A stretch of 19,746 nt of DNA from Candidatus Mcinerneyibacteriota bacterium (GTDB taxonomy: Bacteria; AUK180; JAQVHJ01): contig DAOVMD010000008.1 of assembly GCA_030630935.1 (NCBI GenBank), positions 1 through 19,746 on the forward strand, given 5' to 3'. Made by a program: the position numbers and the translations under genes. The notes beneath the pieces were generated by a model. That model searched no databases. It had not been told where the DNA came from and worked only from the letters and a program-made list of their open reading frames with translations. Below, piece after piece: positions 13,801 to 19,746 of this stretch. How positions within the stretch are numbered: position 1 is the stretch's first letter; every line of letters starts with the position of its first letter.

Positions 13801-14237
13801 TGTTCTAAATTCGCACCAGGACGAGCCTCTTCATAAATATGTTGAAACTCCTTCAGCTTACCTTCTGTATTAAAACTTATTTTGAATTCTTCTTTTTGTA
13901 AGGGCTTGAATCTGCGGCAGCGCCAGGACCAAATATTAAATCCTTTCCTGTTTAGTTCCTCAAGTTTCTCAATGCCAAACTCCTTATCAATAAAAACTCC
14001 CGCTGTAGAATCCTGAGAAAAAATAATTGTTTTGGAATATGAATCATCTAAATCAAAACCCTGCTCACGCAGGAAATTATCACAGATTCCCTGAATCTCT
14101 TTCCGCGAATACTTAAAATCTAACGATGCCTCCGGGAATGCACCCTTGAAATTCCGTACACCAAATAATAAAAACAAGATGCTGATAAGGAAAAATATTA
14201 ATATTATAAATAAATGTTTCTTTGATATAACTTTCAT
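10869..14237 (-). CDS. Giant CPBP-family intramembrane metalloprotease with duplicated extracytoplasmic domains
   Basis: 1122 residues, against roughly 200-350 for ordinary CPBP (CaaX protease/bacteriocin-processing) proteins. Order: membrane anchor (8-26); extracytoplasmic module 1 (about 30-236); membrane segments (240-345); CPBP core with all three active-site motifs, EEFTFR at 422-427, FLWGFLH with H456, and HYAID with H494 and D498; linker; anchor (578-597); extracytoplasmic module 2 (about 600-805); and a second membrane block of about eight to nine segments (810-1112) that lacks CPBP motifs. The two modules are homologous: EEARPGANLE/EEAPGANLE, PNRTDYHFEW/KNRTDFTFTW, IQGNEV/VQGDEV and LKVPEKW/LKIPENW. 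They resemble PepSY-like domains. The ATG has AGGAG eight bases upstream. It is first in an operon with nitroreductase. It probably cleaves membrane-bound substrates; substrate unknown. Confidence 0.9.
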   Translation of the reverse strand: MKVISKKHLFIILIFFLISILFLLFGVRNFKGAFPEASLDFKYSRKEIQGICDNFLREQGFDLDDSYSKTIIFSQDSTAGVFIDKEFGIEKLEELNRKGFNIWSWRCRRFKPLQKEEFKISFNTEGKLKEFQHIYEEARPGANLEQSEALLIAEVFLKETVGLDFNKLVLKEEKQIRQPNRTDYHFEWEVRGFNLDDAVYRYIIKIQGNEVGSYREYLKVPEKWTRGYRKLRSGNNLYQSISTIFYVLLMVVIIINFIYRFRKKDIKFKLAFRFGILIFILQVLSHLNMYPFYLAEYDVTNSFSAFIIQFSFAGLALGLLQGFLIFLAVASGESIYREYFKKKIQLSVLFSKNGFSLTETLLGSIWGYILAMFHIGFVILFYIKSKDFGVWAPAGTEYTEMVNTVIPWIFPLTIGVMASVSEEFTFRVFAIPFFKKLTKSDFLAVIIPAFLWGFLHSNYPQQPGYIRGIEIGIIGIVAGIIMIRYGILATLIWHYAIDAALVGMFLFGSSNLYFIISGLIVVGIVFIPLVLSLISYFRNKGFSDNPDILNEADQLEVTKTKEVHFNHPGLEYVKMKPSKLLILGVLIVLIFIWLISVRSYSPITLFSKPETTVKEAEARAKKFLERKKVDLTKFDICSGITSAYRQVIIEESVNFLREKIIISEVEKYYEKYLAEPFYYIIRFYKPEDKESYYVIIKFNGEIHHYLHHLSEEAPGANLEREGALILINDELNRLLPYFSEDRFEQLDVKTEQRKNRTDFTFTWKDKAGEIHDAYPKLTVRVQGDEVLVTGLNLKIPENWKDEREKQHGFQTLISILLVFCLGLITALMLLTFFSNLNTVKTPFKKIFQVTIILGLIHFISKLLIIKNDLLYYDTSVELIKYFVILMSSKFMSSVLLGVGFAFLIALFYQVNFKRTSTDFIIPYKKKYHWAYIRDSILKGLFAAIISFALIKFYQIISINLNIPYLPVPIFNPRFLSLHYLTINLVLTGILFLVSGSIFLYILYFIIKNYLNPQIWFAYVIVLSIILTGAISRFHFPAFYYLFWFILMFLTALIGFLILFLKENYFSYLILMYFLFLGYISSILYSAVPQMIFKFILISLILLVLIIIFLVSNLKRVSKEASF

Positions 14238-14261
14238 GAATTCTCTCCTGATTAAAAGTAT

Positions 14262-14291
14262 ATTATATCATAAAAGGATTATAAACTGCAA
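14262..14291 (-). promoter_or_regulatory. Promoter of the CPBP protease-nitroreductase operon
   Basis: TTGCAG (14291-14286), 18 bp, TATAAT (14267-14262) on the minus strand, with extended TG (TGATATAAT). The -35 is weak and the -10 is perfect. Confidence 0.65.
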
Positions 14292-14331
14292 TCACTTTTT
14301 TATTTTACAGGAGTTTCTCCAAACTGCGGAG

Positions 14332-14363
14332 CCCAGAACCCTAGCAAAGCGCGTGGTTCTGGG
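14332..14363 (+). repeat. Inverted repeat CCCAGAACC/GGTTCTGGG, dispersed family D
   Basis: Nine-bp perfect arms around CTAGCAAAGCGCGT. The related unit at about 9505-9540 reads CCAGATACCCTAACGAAGTG, then CGTGGTTCAGGGTCTG. The loop sequence is similar while the arms diverge. Confidence 0.7.
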
Positions 14364-14465
14364 TCATTGCGCCATCGACCGAAGGTAGATCTCGCCTGCG
14401 TCCAGGGTCTTCACACTTATCATATGAATCAAGTATCCTGTTGAGGTTGTCTGATAAACTATATT

Positions 14466-14508
14466 TTGTCATTGCGAGGAAGAAGAATTACGACGACCTC
14501 GCCAATCT
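14466..14508 (+). repeat. Dispersed repeat family A, copy 4
   Basis: TTGTCATTGCGAGGAAGAAG, followed by AATTACGACGACCTCGCCAA, then TCT. Lies immediately upstream of family B copy 3, the same order as at 795-912. Confidence 0.75.
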
Positions 14509-14520
14509 CGCTGCATTTGA

Positions 14521-14572
14521 AAACCAACGAATTGTATCCCAAACAATGTAGGGGCGACCGGCCGGGCGCCCT
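14521..14572 (+). repeat. Dispersed repeat family B, copy 3
   Basis: ATTGTATCCCAAACAATGTA, followed by GGGGCGACCGGCCGGGCGCC. Its palindrome is the same as in copy 2. Confidence 0.8.
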
Positions 14573-14614
14573 GACCAAATGAACTTAATCCTCCCAAATG
14601 AAAGGATTATGAAA

Positions 14615-14657
14615 ACAATAAAAAAAGCATCATTTAAATCGAAGATTTAAGTGATGC
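14615..14657 (-). terminator. Rho-independent terminator of the M20-GATase-RicT operon
   Basis: On the minus strand GCATCACTTAAATC, loop TTC, GATTTAAATGATGC: 14 bp with one G-T pair (14657-14627). A run of seven T and then ATTG follows directly. It lies about 78 bp after the RicT-like stop. Confidence 0.9.
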
Positions 14658-14734
14658 ACTCCATATAGTACTAAATGCATTCAATACTTTATCTCAAACC
14701 AGATTGGTAAATTATTCATTCAAGAACAAACAAA

Positions 14735-15616
14735 TTACTTTTCAAAAAATATTTTTTCTTGCTTTTTTAATTCGAAGTCAGAGACTTCTTTCTCTGTGAT
14801 CTCGATTTTGGAGAGGTCTTTACCGGCAAATAAAGAGATATCTATATCTTTAAATATGCCATCCTTGTAAATAATAGTAATACAATTTTTTATTGCATTG
14901 AATCCTGTTACTTTTGCGCGTTTGCCAAGATATTGAATTGATGTTCCCGGTTGAGGGATCTTTTTTAAGAAATCTTTATAGAAATCCAACTCGTATGTCA
15001 AGCAGCACATTAGCCTTCCGCATACACCGGAAATTTTTGCTGTATTGATATTAAGGTTTTGGTCTTTTGCATTTTTTATAGTTACGGTTTCAAAGTTTTG
15101 CAGGAATCTATTGCAGCATAAATGAATTCCGCATAACCCGTGACCACCCCTGATTTTTGCTTCATCCCGAACTCCGATTTGTTTCATCTCAATTCGGGTT
15201 TTAAATTTAAAAGCAAGTTCCTTTACCAATTCTCTGAAATCAATTCGTCCGTCCGCGGTATAGTAAAATATCCCTTTTGTCCTGTCATAATTATATTCTA
15301 CATCAATGAGTTTCATTGCTAATTCAAGATTATTAATAATATCGAAACAAGTATCGAAAACCTTCTTCGCTTTTAATCGATTATCCCTGAAAGTTTTTAA
15401 ATCCTCCAGGTTAAGTTGACCTAAAACCGGGAAAATTTTATTCTTATGATTATCCTCGTCTATTTCCTTTGGGATGGTCTCGACCTTACCCATCCAAACC
15501 CCGTCTTCGGATTGAACCTTTACAGTTGTACCGATTGAAAAATCCTGAGATTCGTTAATCCCGAAGTATTCAATCTGCCCTAAAAGTTTATATTTTATTC
15601 CTAAAACTGTCTTCAT
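14735..15616 (-). CDS. ricT: PSP1 domain protein, RicT/YaaT-like
   Basis: 293 residues, the usual length. The PSP1 C-terminal domain spans roughly 60-150, including FYYTADGRIDFRELVKELAFKFKTRIEMKQIGVRDEA. It is followed by the cysteine-rich block GGHGLCGIHLCC (C162, C167, C168) and GVCGRLMCCLTYE (C199, C204, C205). In Bacillus, RicT (YaaT) forms a complex with RicA and RicF that carries [4Fe-4S] clusters and promotes RNase Y-dependent mRNA processing; whether the same partners exist here is not visible. The start at 15616 has AAAGGTG just upstream. It is last in an operon after an M20 peptidase and an amidotransferase, but also has its own consensus promoter (15641-15669) inside the end of the preceding gene, so it is probably expressed independently too. 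The C-terminus is a lysine- and glutamate-rich tail. Confidence 0.92.
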   Translation of the reverse strand: MKTVLGIKYKLLGQIEYFGINESQDFSIGTTVKVQSEDGVWMGKVETIPKEIDEDNHKNKIFPVLGQLNLEDLKTFRDNRLKAKKVFDTCFDIINNLELAMKLIDVEYNYDRTKGIFYYTADGRIDFRELVKELAFKFKTRIEMKQIGVRDEAKIRGGHGLCGIHLCCNRFLQNFETVTIKNAKDQNLNINTAKISGVCGRLMCCLTYELDFYKDFLKKIPQPGTSIQYLGKRAKVTGFNAIKNCITIIYKDGIFKDIDISLFAGKDLSKIEITEKEVSDFELKKQEKIFFEK

Positions 15617-15640
15617 TTAAAACACCTTTCTTAATTTTGT

Positions 15641-15669
15641 ATTATAAATCAAAATGCTTGTTTTGTCAA
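15641..15669 (-). promoter_or_regulatory. Perfect consensus promoter for ricT, embedded in the preceding gene's 3' end
   Basis: TTGACA (15669-15664), 17 bp, TATAAT (15646-15641) on the minus strand. The -35 encodes Leu-Thr near the end of the amidotransferase. Confidence 0.85.
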
Positions 15670-16398
15670 GAAGGTTTTTCCAATAATTCCTTCTTTCGTT
15701 ATGTGTACCAGTGACGAATTCTCCATCTTCTCCCAACCAAAACAATCTTCATCAATTTGTTGAGAAGATACAATAGTATATCTCGGTTTTGATTTCAACC
15801 ACATCGTATAATAATTCGCGACATACTTATCTATCTCTTTAAATTTACAAAATGCAAATATCTCTTTTTCATTTGAGATCAATAAATTCATTGCAGTATA
15901 ATTCTCTCCAACTTCAATAATTATATTATACAAGCAAACAACTAAGGATTTATAATCACGACCGGACCAGTTTTTCTTTAATCTTTCAAGAATAACCTGG
16001 GAATCCGTCAGGTTTTTTACTTTGCCTTCATCAATATAAGGATAAAGAGTTCCATTATGTGCAAGAATAATATCATCATCAATAAGCGGTTGGGATTCTT
16101 TCCTTGTTACAGGTGTACCTTTAGTCGCGTATCTGATATGAGCGATTGAAAGTTCTGCTTTAATTTCAAGAGAAGCTGATAGAAAATTATTATCTTCAAA
16201 TTCTTCTCTACCTCTTCTTTCGTAAAATTGATCGGGTCCCTTTTTCCAATATATCCCCCAACCATCACGGTGCTTAGTCATTGAGTTTCCTTTATTTGAA
16301 ATTGTACCATGACTCTGTTTTAATAACGAGTTTTTATTCCCGCCTAAATAACCGGCTAAATGTCTCTTCTCTCCAATATAACCAAATAATCTACACAT
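15649..16398 (-). CDS. Class II glutamine amidotransferase (YafJ/EgtC-like)
   Basis: 249 residues from the ATG at 16398. That start makes Cys2 the N-terminal nucleophile after methionine removal (MCRLFGYIG), as the Ntn-hydrolase mechanism requires. A TTG at 16407 would add three residues and bury the cysteine. Other catalytic landmarks are HRDGWGIY at 43-50, IAHIRYAT with R89 at 85-92, LAHNGTL with N115 and G116, and D132 in TDSQ. It is a stand-alone glutaminase-type domain without a synthetase or transferase domain, so the acceptor of ammonia, or another amide substrate, is unknown; EgtC-type members hydrolyse gamma-glutamyl amides. The start overlaps the end of the M20 peptidase gene by eight bases, which implies coupled translation. 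An amidohydrolase beside a dipeptidase-like enzyme suggests handling of gamma-glutamyl or small peptides, but that is inference. Confidence 0.9.
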   Translation of the reverse strand: MCRLFGYIGEKRHLAGYLGGNKNSLLKQSHGTISNKGNSMTKHRDGWGIYWKKGPDQFYERRGREEFEDNNFLSASLEIKAELSIAHIRYATKGTPVTRKESQPLIDDDIILAHNGTLYPYIDEGKVKNLTDSQVILERLKKNWSGRDYKSLVVCLYNIIIEVGENYTAMNLLISNEKEIFAFCKFKEIDKYVANYYTMWLKSKPRYTIVSSQQIDEDCFGWEKMENSSLVHITKEGIIGKTFLTKQAF

Positions 16399-17566
16399 CT
16401 TTCCCAAATTCCAGTAAAGTTGAAACCATTACTTTTTGAAATTGAATAAGTTCTTTAATTTCAATAAATTCATCTGACATATGCGCAATTGTTGAATCCC
16501 CCGGACCATATCCAATTGCGATCACACCTTTCTCGATAAGTTGTTTGCAAACTGTCGCCCCGCCTAAACCAATTAATTTAACATCCAAGCCACAATGTTC
16601 CTTGGCATTTTTTATAATAGCTTCAACAACTACGTTATCAGGAGAAACTTCCGTGGGATTAAGCTGGTCCATTCCAATGAATTCAAACTCACCATTCATG
16701 ACCTTCTTCCCTACTTCTTCAAAATCCTTAATTATTGTTTCGGGAGTCATACTTGGAAGATAACGAATATTAACCAGGGCTTCCGCTTTATCAGGAACAA
16801 TATTATGAGCTGCTCCACCATGAATAATATTAACACTCTTTGTCGGAGCATCAAAATAACGATTTGGCTCATGAGTCAGAACAATCGGTTCAAGCTTCTT
16901 AATAAACTCCGCAAGCTTGTCAATTGCATTCAAACCCAGGTGAGGTAAAGATGAATGTGCTTTCTTACCATGAGAAATCACCCGGATATTTATTAGGCCT
17001 TTCTCTGCAATGTCAATTGCACAATTACTCCCTCCGATATCAGGGATAATTGCGTAGTCAGGAGAGATCTTCTCAGCTTCCATTAAATAACCAACTCCAA
17101 GTTTGGAACCCAACTCTTCATCAGCAACCGCACCAATTAAAACCTCACAATTTAAATCATTCTCTATCTTCTTCAGCTCCTTTGAAAGCATTAGAAGAGC
17201 TGCCGTTTGTCCCTTGTTATCCGATGAACCACGACCAAAAATCTTGCCGTCTTTTATTACAGGGTCAAATGGCGGGGTGGCCCAGCTACTTAAATCTCCT
17301 GCCGGAACAACATCAAGATGACCTGCTAAAAAAACAGAAGGCTTCTTACCCTTGTTAATATAACCAATTACGTTGGTTCGACCGGACTCCTTCTCAAACT
17401 TCTCAAATTCAATTGAATTCGCCTTGAAAAAATCAATAACTACCTCTGCCGCAAGGTATTCGTCTCCGGGTAAATTTACAGTTTTTTTTCTGATTAATTC
17501 ACAGGTTAAATCAATTAATTCCTTCTCCGAATTTTCGATTGATTCAAATATCTTTTTTAAATTCAT
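16391..17566 (-). CDS. M20 family metallopeptidase (ArgE/DapE/CPG2-like)
   Basis: 391 residues, full length for a two-zinc M20 enzyme that removes acyl or aminoacyl groups from small peptides and amino-acid derivatives. Metal and catalytic residues are in the expected order: H83 and D85 in GHLDVVP, D116 in GRGSSDNKG, E150 and E151 in DEELG, D176 in IIPDIGGSN, and H362 in AHMSDE. The lid and dimerisation domain lies at about 185-295, with the GKKAHSSLPHLG segment. ArgE, DapE, succinyl-diaminopimelate and carboxypeptidase G2 types cannot be told apart here. The ATG has AGGAG about five bases upstream. It is first in a three-gene operon with a consensus-like promoter at 17587-17615. The end overlaps the amidotransferase start. 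Confidence 0.93.
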   Translation of the reverse strand: MNLKKIFESIENSEKELIDLTCELIRKKTVNLPGDEYLAAEVVIDFFKANSIEFEKFEKESGRTNVIGYINKGKKPSVFLAGHLDVVPAGDLSSWATPPFDPVIKDGKIFGRGSSDNKGQTAALLMLSKELKKIENDLNCEVLIGAVADEELGSKLGVGYLMEAEKISPDYAIIPDIGGSNCAIDIAEKGLINIRVISHGKKAHSSLPHLGLNAIDKLAEFIKKLEPIVLTHEPNRYFDAPTKSVNIIHGGAAHNIVPDKAEALVNIRYLPSMTPETIIKDFEEVGKKVMNGEFEFIGMDQLNPTEVSPDNVVVEAIIKNAKEHCGLDVKLIGLGGATVCKQLIEKGVIAIGYGPGDSTIAHMSDEFIEIKELIQFQKVMVSTLLEFGKDV

Positions 17567-17586
17567 TGTATCTCCTATTTAATGCT

Positions 17587-17615
17587 ATTTTATCATAATT
17601 TATTCTTCTTGTCAA
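17587..17615 (-). promoter_or_regulatory. Promoter of the M20-GATase-RicT operon
   Basis: TTGACA (17615-17610), 17 bp, TAAAAT (17592-17587) with extended TG (TGATAAAAT), minus strand. Divergent from the promoter at 17678-17706. Confidence 0.85.
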
Positions 17616-17677
17616 GAGTAGGAAAACAGAGAACAAAGAACTAAGAGTAGAGAATAGTTAAAAGAGTAATCTTTATC

Positions 17678-17706
17678 TTGATTTATAAAAGAAATTATGA
17701 TATAAT
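17678..17706 (+). promoter_or_regulatory. Promoter of the secreted GATase1/Ig-like protein gene
   Basis: TTGATT (17678-17683), 17 bp, TATAAT (17701-17706) with extended TG (TGATATAAT). The transcript should start near 17713. Confidence 0.8.
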
Positions 17707-17750
17707 ATATTTTGAAAACACGATTTTTAAACATCGAAACTATTTTTAAA

Positions 17751-19625
17751 ATGAGAAAAATAATTTTAATCTTTATATTTATTTTATTTATAATATCAAT
17801 CATTTCATATACAGATAGCAAAGGATACATTATTTTCTCTACAGATAAAGGTTCTGAAAATGTTCCAAACGATGAGAAGAATAACAGGAAGATACAATCA
17901 AAAAAACAAGAGAAAAAATTATACAAAAAAAGAGTTATTATAAAAGAAGATGCAAAAGTTGGAATTATTGATCGAGGACCATATATAGCTAATGCAAGAT
18001 TCTTAGGTTTATATAAAGAAAAAATTAACCATATTGATATCCATGATCTATCTTCTCGATTTTTCCCTTCAAAAAAGCTTCGGGATTTCAATTTAATAAT
18101 TTTCCCAACAGGTTCTTTATTCGGTGTTGAGAATGATATTGTATTAAAATATCAGCTTGAAAAATATGTCCGTAACGGAGGGGTTCTTTTTTGTTTCACC
18201 CAGCAACACGGGTATGAATTCAGCATTTTACCCGGAGGAGGAGTTAAAGGGATGGGGTGGCGTGAGGATGAAGGGGATCATATTTACTCAGTTTATATTG
18301 ATGAGTATCACCAAGTATTATCCAATTTAACAGAATATATTGTTAATATTAAAGTAGACGGATATTTCACTTCATACCCTAAGGATACAGTAATTTTGTT
18401 AAGAAGAACAAAGAATAATTATCCTGCGATGATTCTATATCCCTTTGGAAAGGGGTATGTAATTGCAACCACGGCATATACTGACAGGAATTTTGGATGT
18501 ATGAATCTTAGTCATCAAGAAAAAAATGTTTATAGAGATATAATTTCATGGTCTCTAAAAAAGGACCGTGAGAAAATACTAAGTATAAAGAAAGAAGAAA
18601 CCGTTGAAACTTCTATGGATATTGATGGACCATTGAACAATTCTTATATAGATTCTGTTGTAATAAGTATTAGTGATCCTGATAGAAACATTGTAAATAC
18701 AATGACTTTTCCAATTTCTTTAGTTAACGGGAAAGCAACTGTTCCTATTTCCTACTCCACTGATAAAAACTCACCTCCTGGCATTTGGTGGATATCATAT
18801 GTTCTTTTACACAAAAGAGGTTTTAAAATTAAGAGAAAGATACATGGGAAAAGATTTACCGTAGAGGCTCTTCATGAAATTCACACTCCTGACAATTTAA
18901 TTAATTTAACAGTTTCAGCTCCCGACAATAACGATTCATCAAAACAAAAATTCATAATCAAAATTAAGAATGATCATAATTATGACCTTGTTAAACATCA
19001 ATTAACAATCGGAAAAAGTAACCCGGTTATTGAGTATCCTGGTAAATATTGGCATAATCTATTTCAGAAAACCATTACCATTCCTGCCAAGAAAGAAATC
19101 ACGATTAATTGGACAGAGGAAAACTTTGATATAACCAATATATATTGGTTTGGCATATATAAATCATGGGAAGAAAATTATTCATATAGTTTCCCGGGTT
19201 CTATGAAAAGGGCTAGAAAGAGTTTTTGGAATATAGATCCCATGAAATTAGAGGGATTGAATATTAACGTTACGCAAAATACAAATAAAAATGCTTATGA
19301 TATCGGAGAAACAGTAACCTTGACAGTATATATTAAAAATAATAATCCCAATATCAAGCCTGAATTATACACCGAGGTTAAATATGCAGAATTTGAAGAA
19401 AGAAGGAGTTACAAACTCGATAAACTCCAAACCTTAGTAGTTAATTTCCCTACTGTAAAAGGTCAACCTAAAGTTAATATAAATACCTATGAAAAAAACA
19501 CAAGATCATTGATTTATAAATCCTTTAAGTATATAAGAGTTTGTGATACAGATTTAATCATATATACCGATAAGAATTGTTATAACCCGGGAGAAACAAT
19601 CAATCTAACTATTATTACAACCTAA
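17751..19625 (+). CDS. Secreted protein with class I GATase-like fold and Ig/macroglobulin-like repeats, possibly truncated
   Basis: 624 residues from the ATG at 17751. Residues 1-25 form a signal peptide or anchor (RKIILIFIFILFIISIIS), followed by a Lys/Glu/Asn-rich linker (about 32-65). Residues about 66-270 look like a class I amidotransferase-like flavodoxin fold, as in ThuA or beta-galactosidase trimerisation domains: KVGIIDRGPYI, DFNLIIFPTGS, LEKYVRNGGVLFCFTQQHG, GKGYVIATTAYTD. No catalytic Cys-His pair is evident, so a binding role is likelier. From about 284 on come beta-rich Ig or MG2-like repeats; the last two begin LNINVTQNTNKNAYDIGETV and LIIYTDKNCYNPGETI. The final repeat is cut off after its first strands, so the gene may have been shortened by a stop codon. 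The ATG has no SD. A TTG at 17712, five bases after the -10, is in frame but less likely. Function unknown. Confidence 0.8.
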   Translation: MRKIILIFIFILFIISIISYTDSKGYIIFSTDKGSENVPNDEKNNRKIQSKKQEKKLYKKRVIIKEDAKVGIIDRGPYIANARFLGLYKEKINHIDIHDLSSRFFPSKKLRDFNLIIFPTGSLFGVENDIVLKYQLEKYVRNGGVLFCFTQQHGYEFSILPGGGVKGMGWREDEGDHIYSVYIDEYHQVLSNLTEYIVNIKVDGYFTSYPKDTVILLRRTKNNYPAMILYPFGKGYVIATTAYTDRNFGCMNLSHQEKNVYRDIISWSLKKDREKILSIKKEETVETSMDIDGPLNNSYIDSVVISISDPDRNIVNTMTFPISLVNGKATVPISYSTDKNSPPGIWWISYVLLHKRGFKIKRKIHGKRFTVEALHEIHTPDNLINLTVSAPDNNDSSKQKFIIKIKNDHNYDLVKHQLTIGKSNPVIEYPGKYWHNLFQKTITIPAKKEITINWTEENFDITNIYWFGIYKSWEENYSYSFPGSMKRARKSFWNIDPMKLEGLNINVTQNTNKNAYDIGETVTLTVYIKNNNPNIKPELYTEVKYAEFEERRSYKLDKLQTLVVNFPTVKGQPKVNINTYEKNTRSLIYKSFKYIRVCDTDLIIYTDKNCYNPGETINLTIITT

Positions 19626-19701
19626 AATCCCAAAAAATTATAACTATATAGTTTAAATAAGCAAAAATAGACGGAAAAAACGAAATAAAACAAAAAAAGG
19701 C

Positions 19702-19730
19702 TTGACTTTTGGTGAAAAAATAGTTATAAT
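19702..19730 (+). promoter_or_regulatory. Promoter of a gene beyond the window
   Basis: TTGACT (19702-19707), 17 bp, TATAAT (19725-19730), plus strand. No start codon is visible in the 16 bases that remain. Confidence 0.75.
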
Positions 19731-19746
19731 ATATATTATAACCATA

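Larger units (their letters stand above)
14292..14614. other. Gene-free spacer with dispersed repeats
   Basis: Contains the hairpin CCCAGAACC...GGTTCTGGG (14332-14363), related to 9505-9540; GTTGAGGTTGTC near 14442; repeat family A copy 4 (14466-14508); and family B copy 3 (14521-14572). No gene is seen. Confidence 0.75.

Noticed and set aside
16399-16407. TTG start for the amidotransferase
   Set aside because: It would add three residues before the Met-Cys that must become the N-terminal nucleophile.
17612-18091. 159-codon minus-strand frame
   Set aside because: Antisense to the signal peptide and first domain of the secreted protein, and overlaps two promoters.

Overview
This is a chromosomal stretch from an A+T-rich bacterium, by eye about two thirds A+T. 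Most genes start with good Shine-Dalgarno (SD) sequences (GGAGG, AGGAG). Nearly every operon has a sigma70-type promoter close to TTGACA-17-TATAAT, often with an extended TGn -10. The mix of genes (glutamate dehydrogenase, RicT/PSP1, PhzF, CutA, a giant CPBP protease, secreted proteins of unknown function) and the long gene-free spacers full of palindromic dispersed repeats suggest a poorly sampled or uncultured phylum. I cannot place it more precisely. I saw no rRNA, tRNA, CRISPR array, transposase or phage gene.

Layout. 1-677: 3' part of a glutamate dehydrogenase (+). 678-1270: repeat-rich spacer. 1271-1483: small zinc-binding protein (-). 1681-2040: 2[4Fe-4S] ferredoxin (-) behind a long leader. 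2623-3645: secreted protein of unknown function (-). 3850-4140: 53-bp tandem repeats, then cutA (+). 4543-5168: repeats. 5169-7016: phzF and a membrane-protein gene in one operon (-), with a 56-bp copy of the phzF 5' end heading the operon. 7478-9108: AraC-type regulator and a receiver-domain protein (+), coupled by an ATGA overlap. 9109-10250: the largest spacer, with a possible MITE-like element. 10252-14237: 1122-residue CPBP protease and nitroreductase operon (-). 14735-17566: M20 peptidase, class II glutamine amidotransferase and RicT-like protein operon (-), closed by a clear terminator. 17751-19625: secreted protein with a class I amidotransferase-like fold and Ig/macroglobulin-like repeats (+). 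19702-19730: promoter of a gene beyond the window.

How the genes work together. Most units look like independent housekeeping or accessory functions: amino-acid metabolism (GDH, M20 peptidase, amidotransferase), redox (ferredoxin, nitroreductase), metal tolerance (CutA) and regulation (AraC plus receiver). The architecture is more unusual than the individual genes: a membrane-protein gene sits exactly at the phzF start codon between direct repeats; one tandem-repeat family abuts two separate promoters; a perfect 11-bp dyad encloses the araC promoter and start codon; and the CPBP protease is oversized with duplicated extracytoplasmic modules. No complete new multi-gene defence or metabolic system is demonstrable from this sequence alone.
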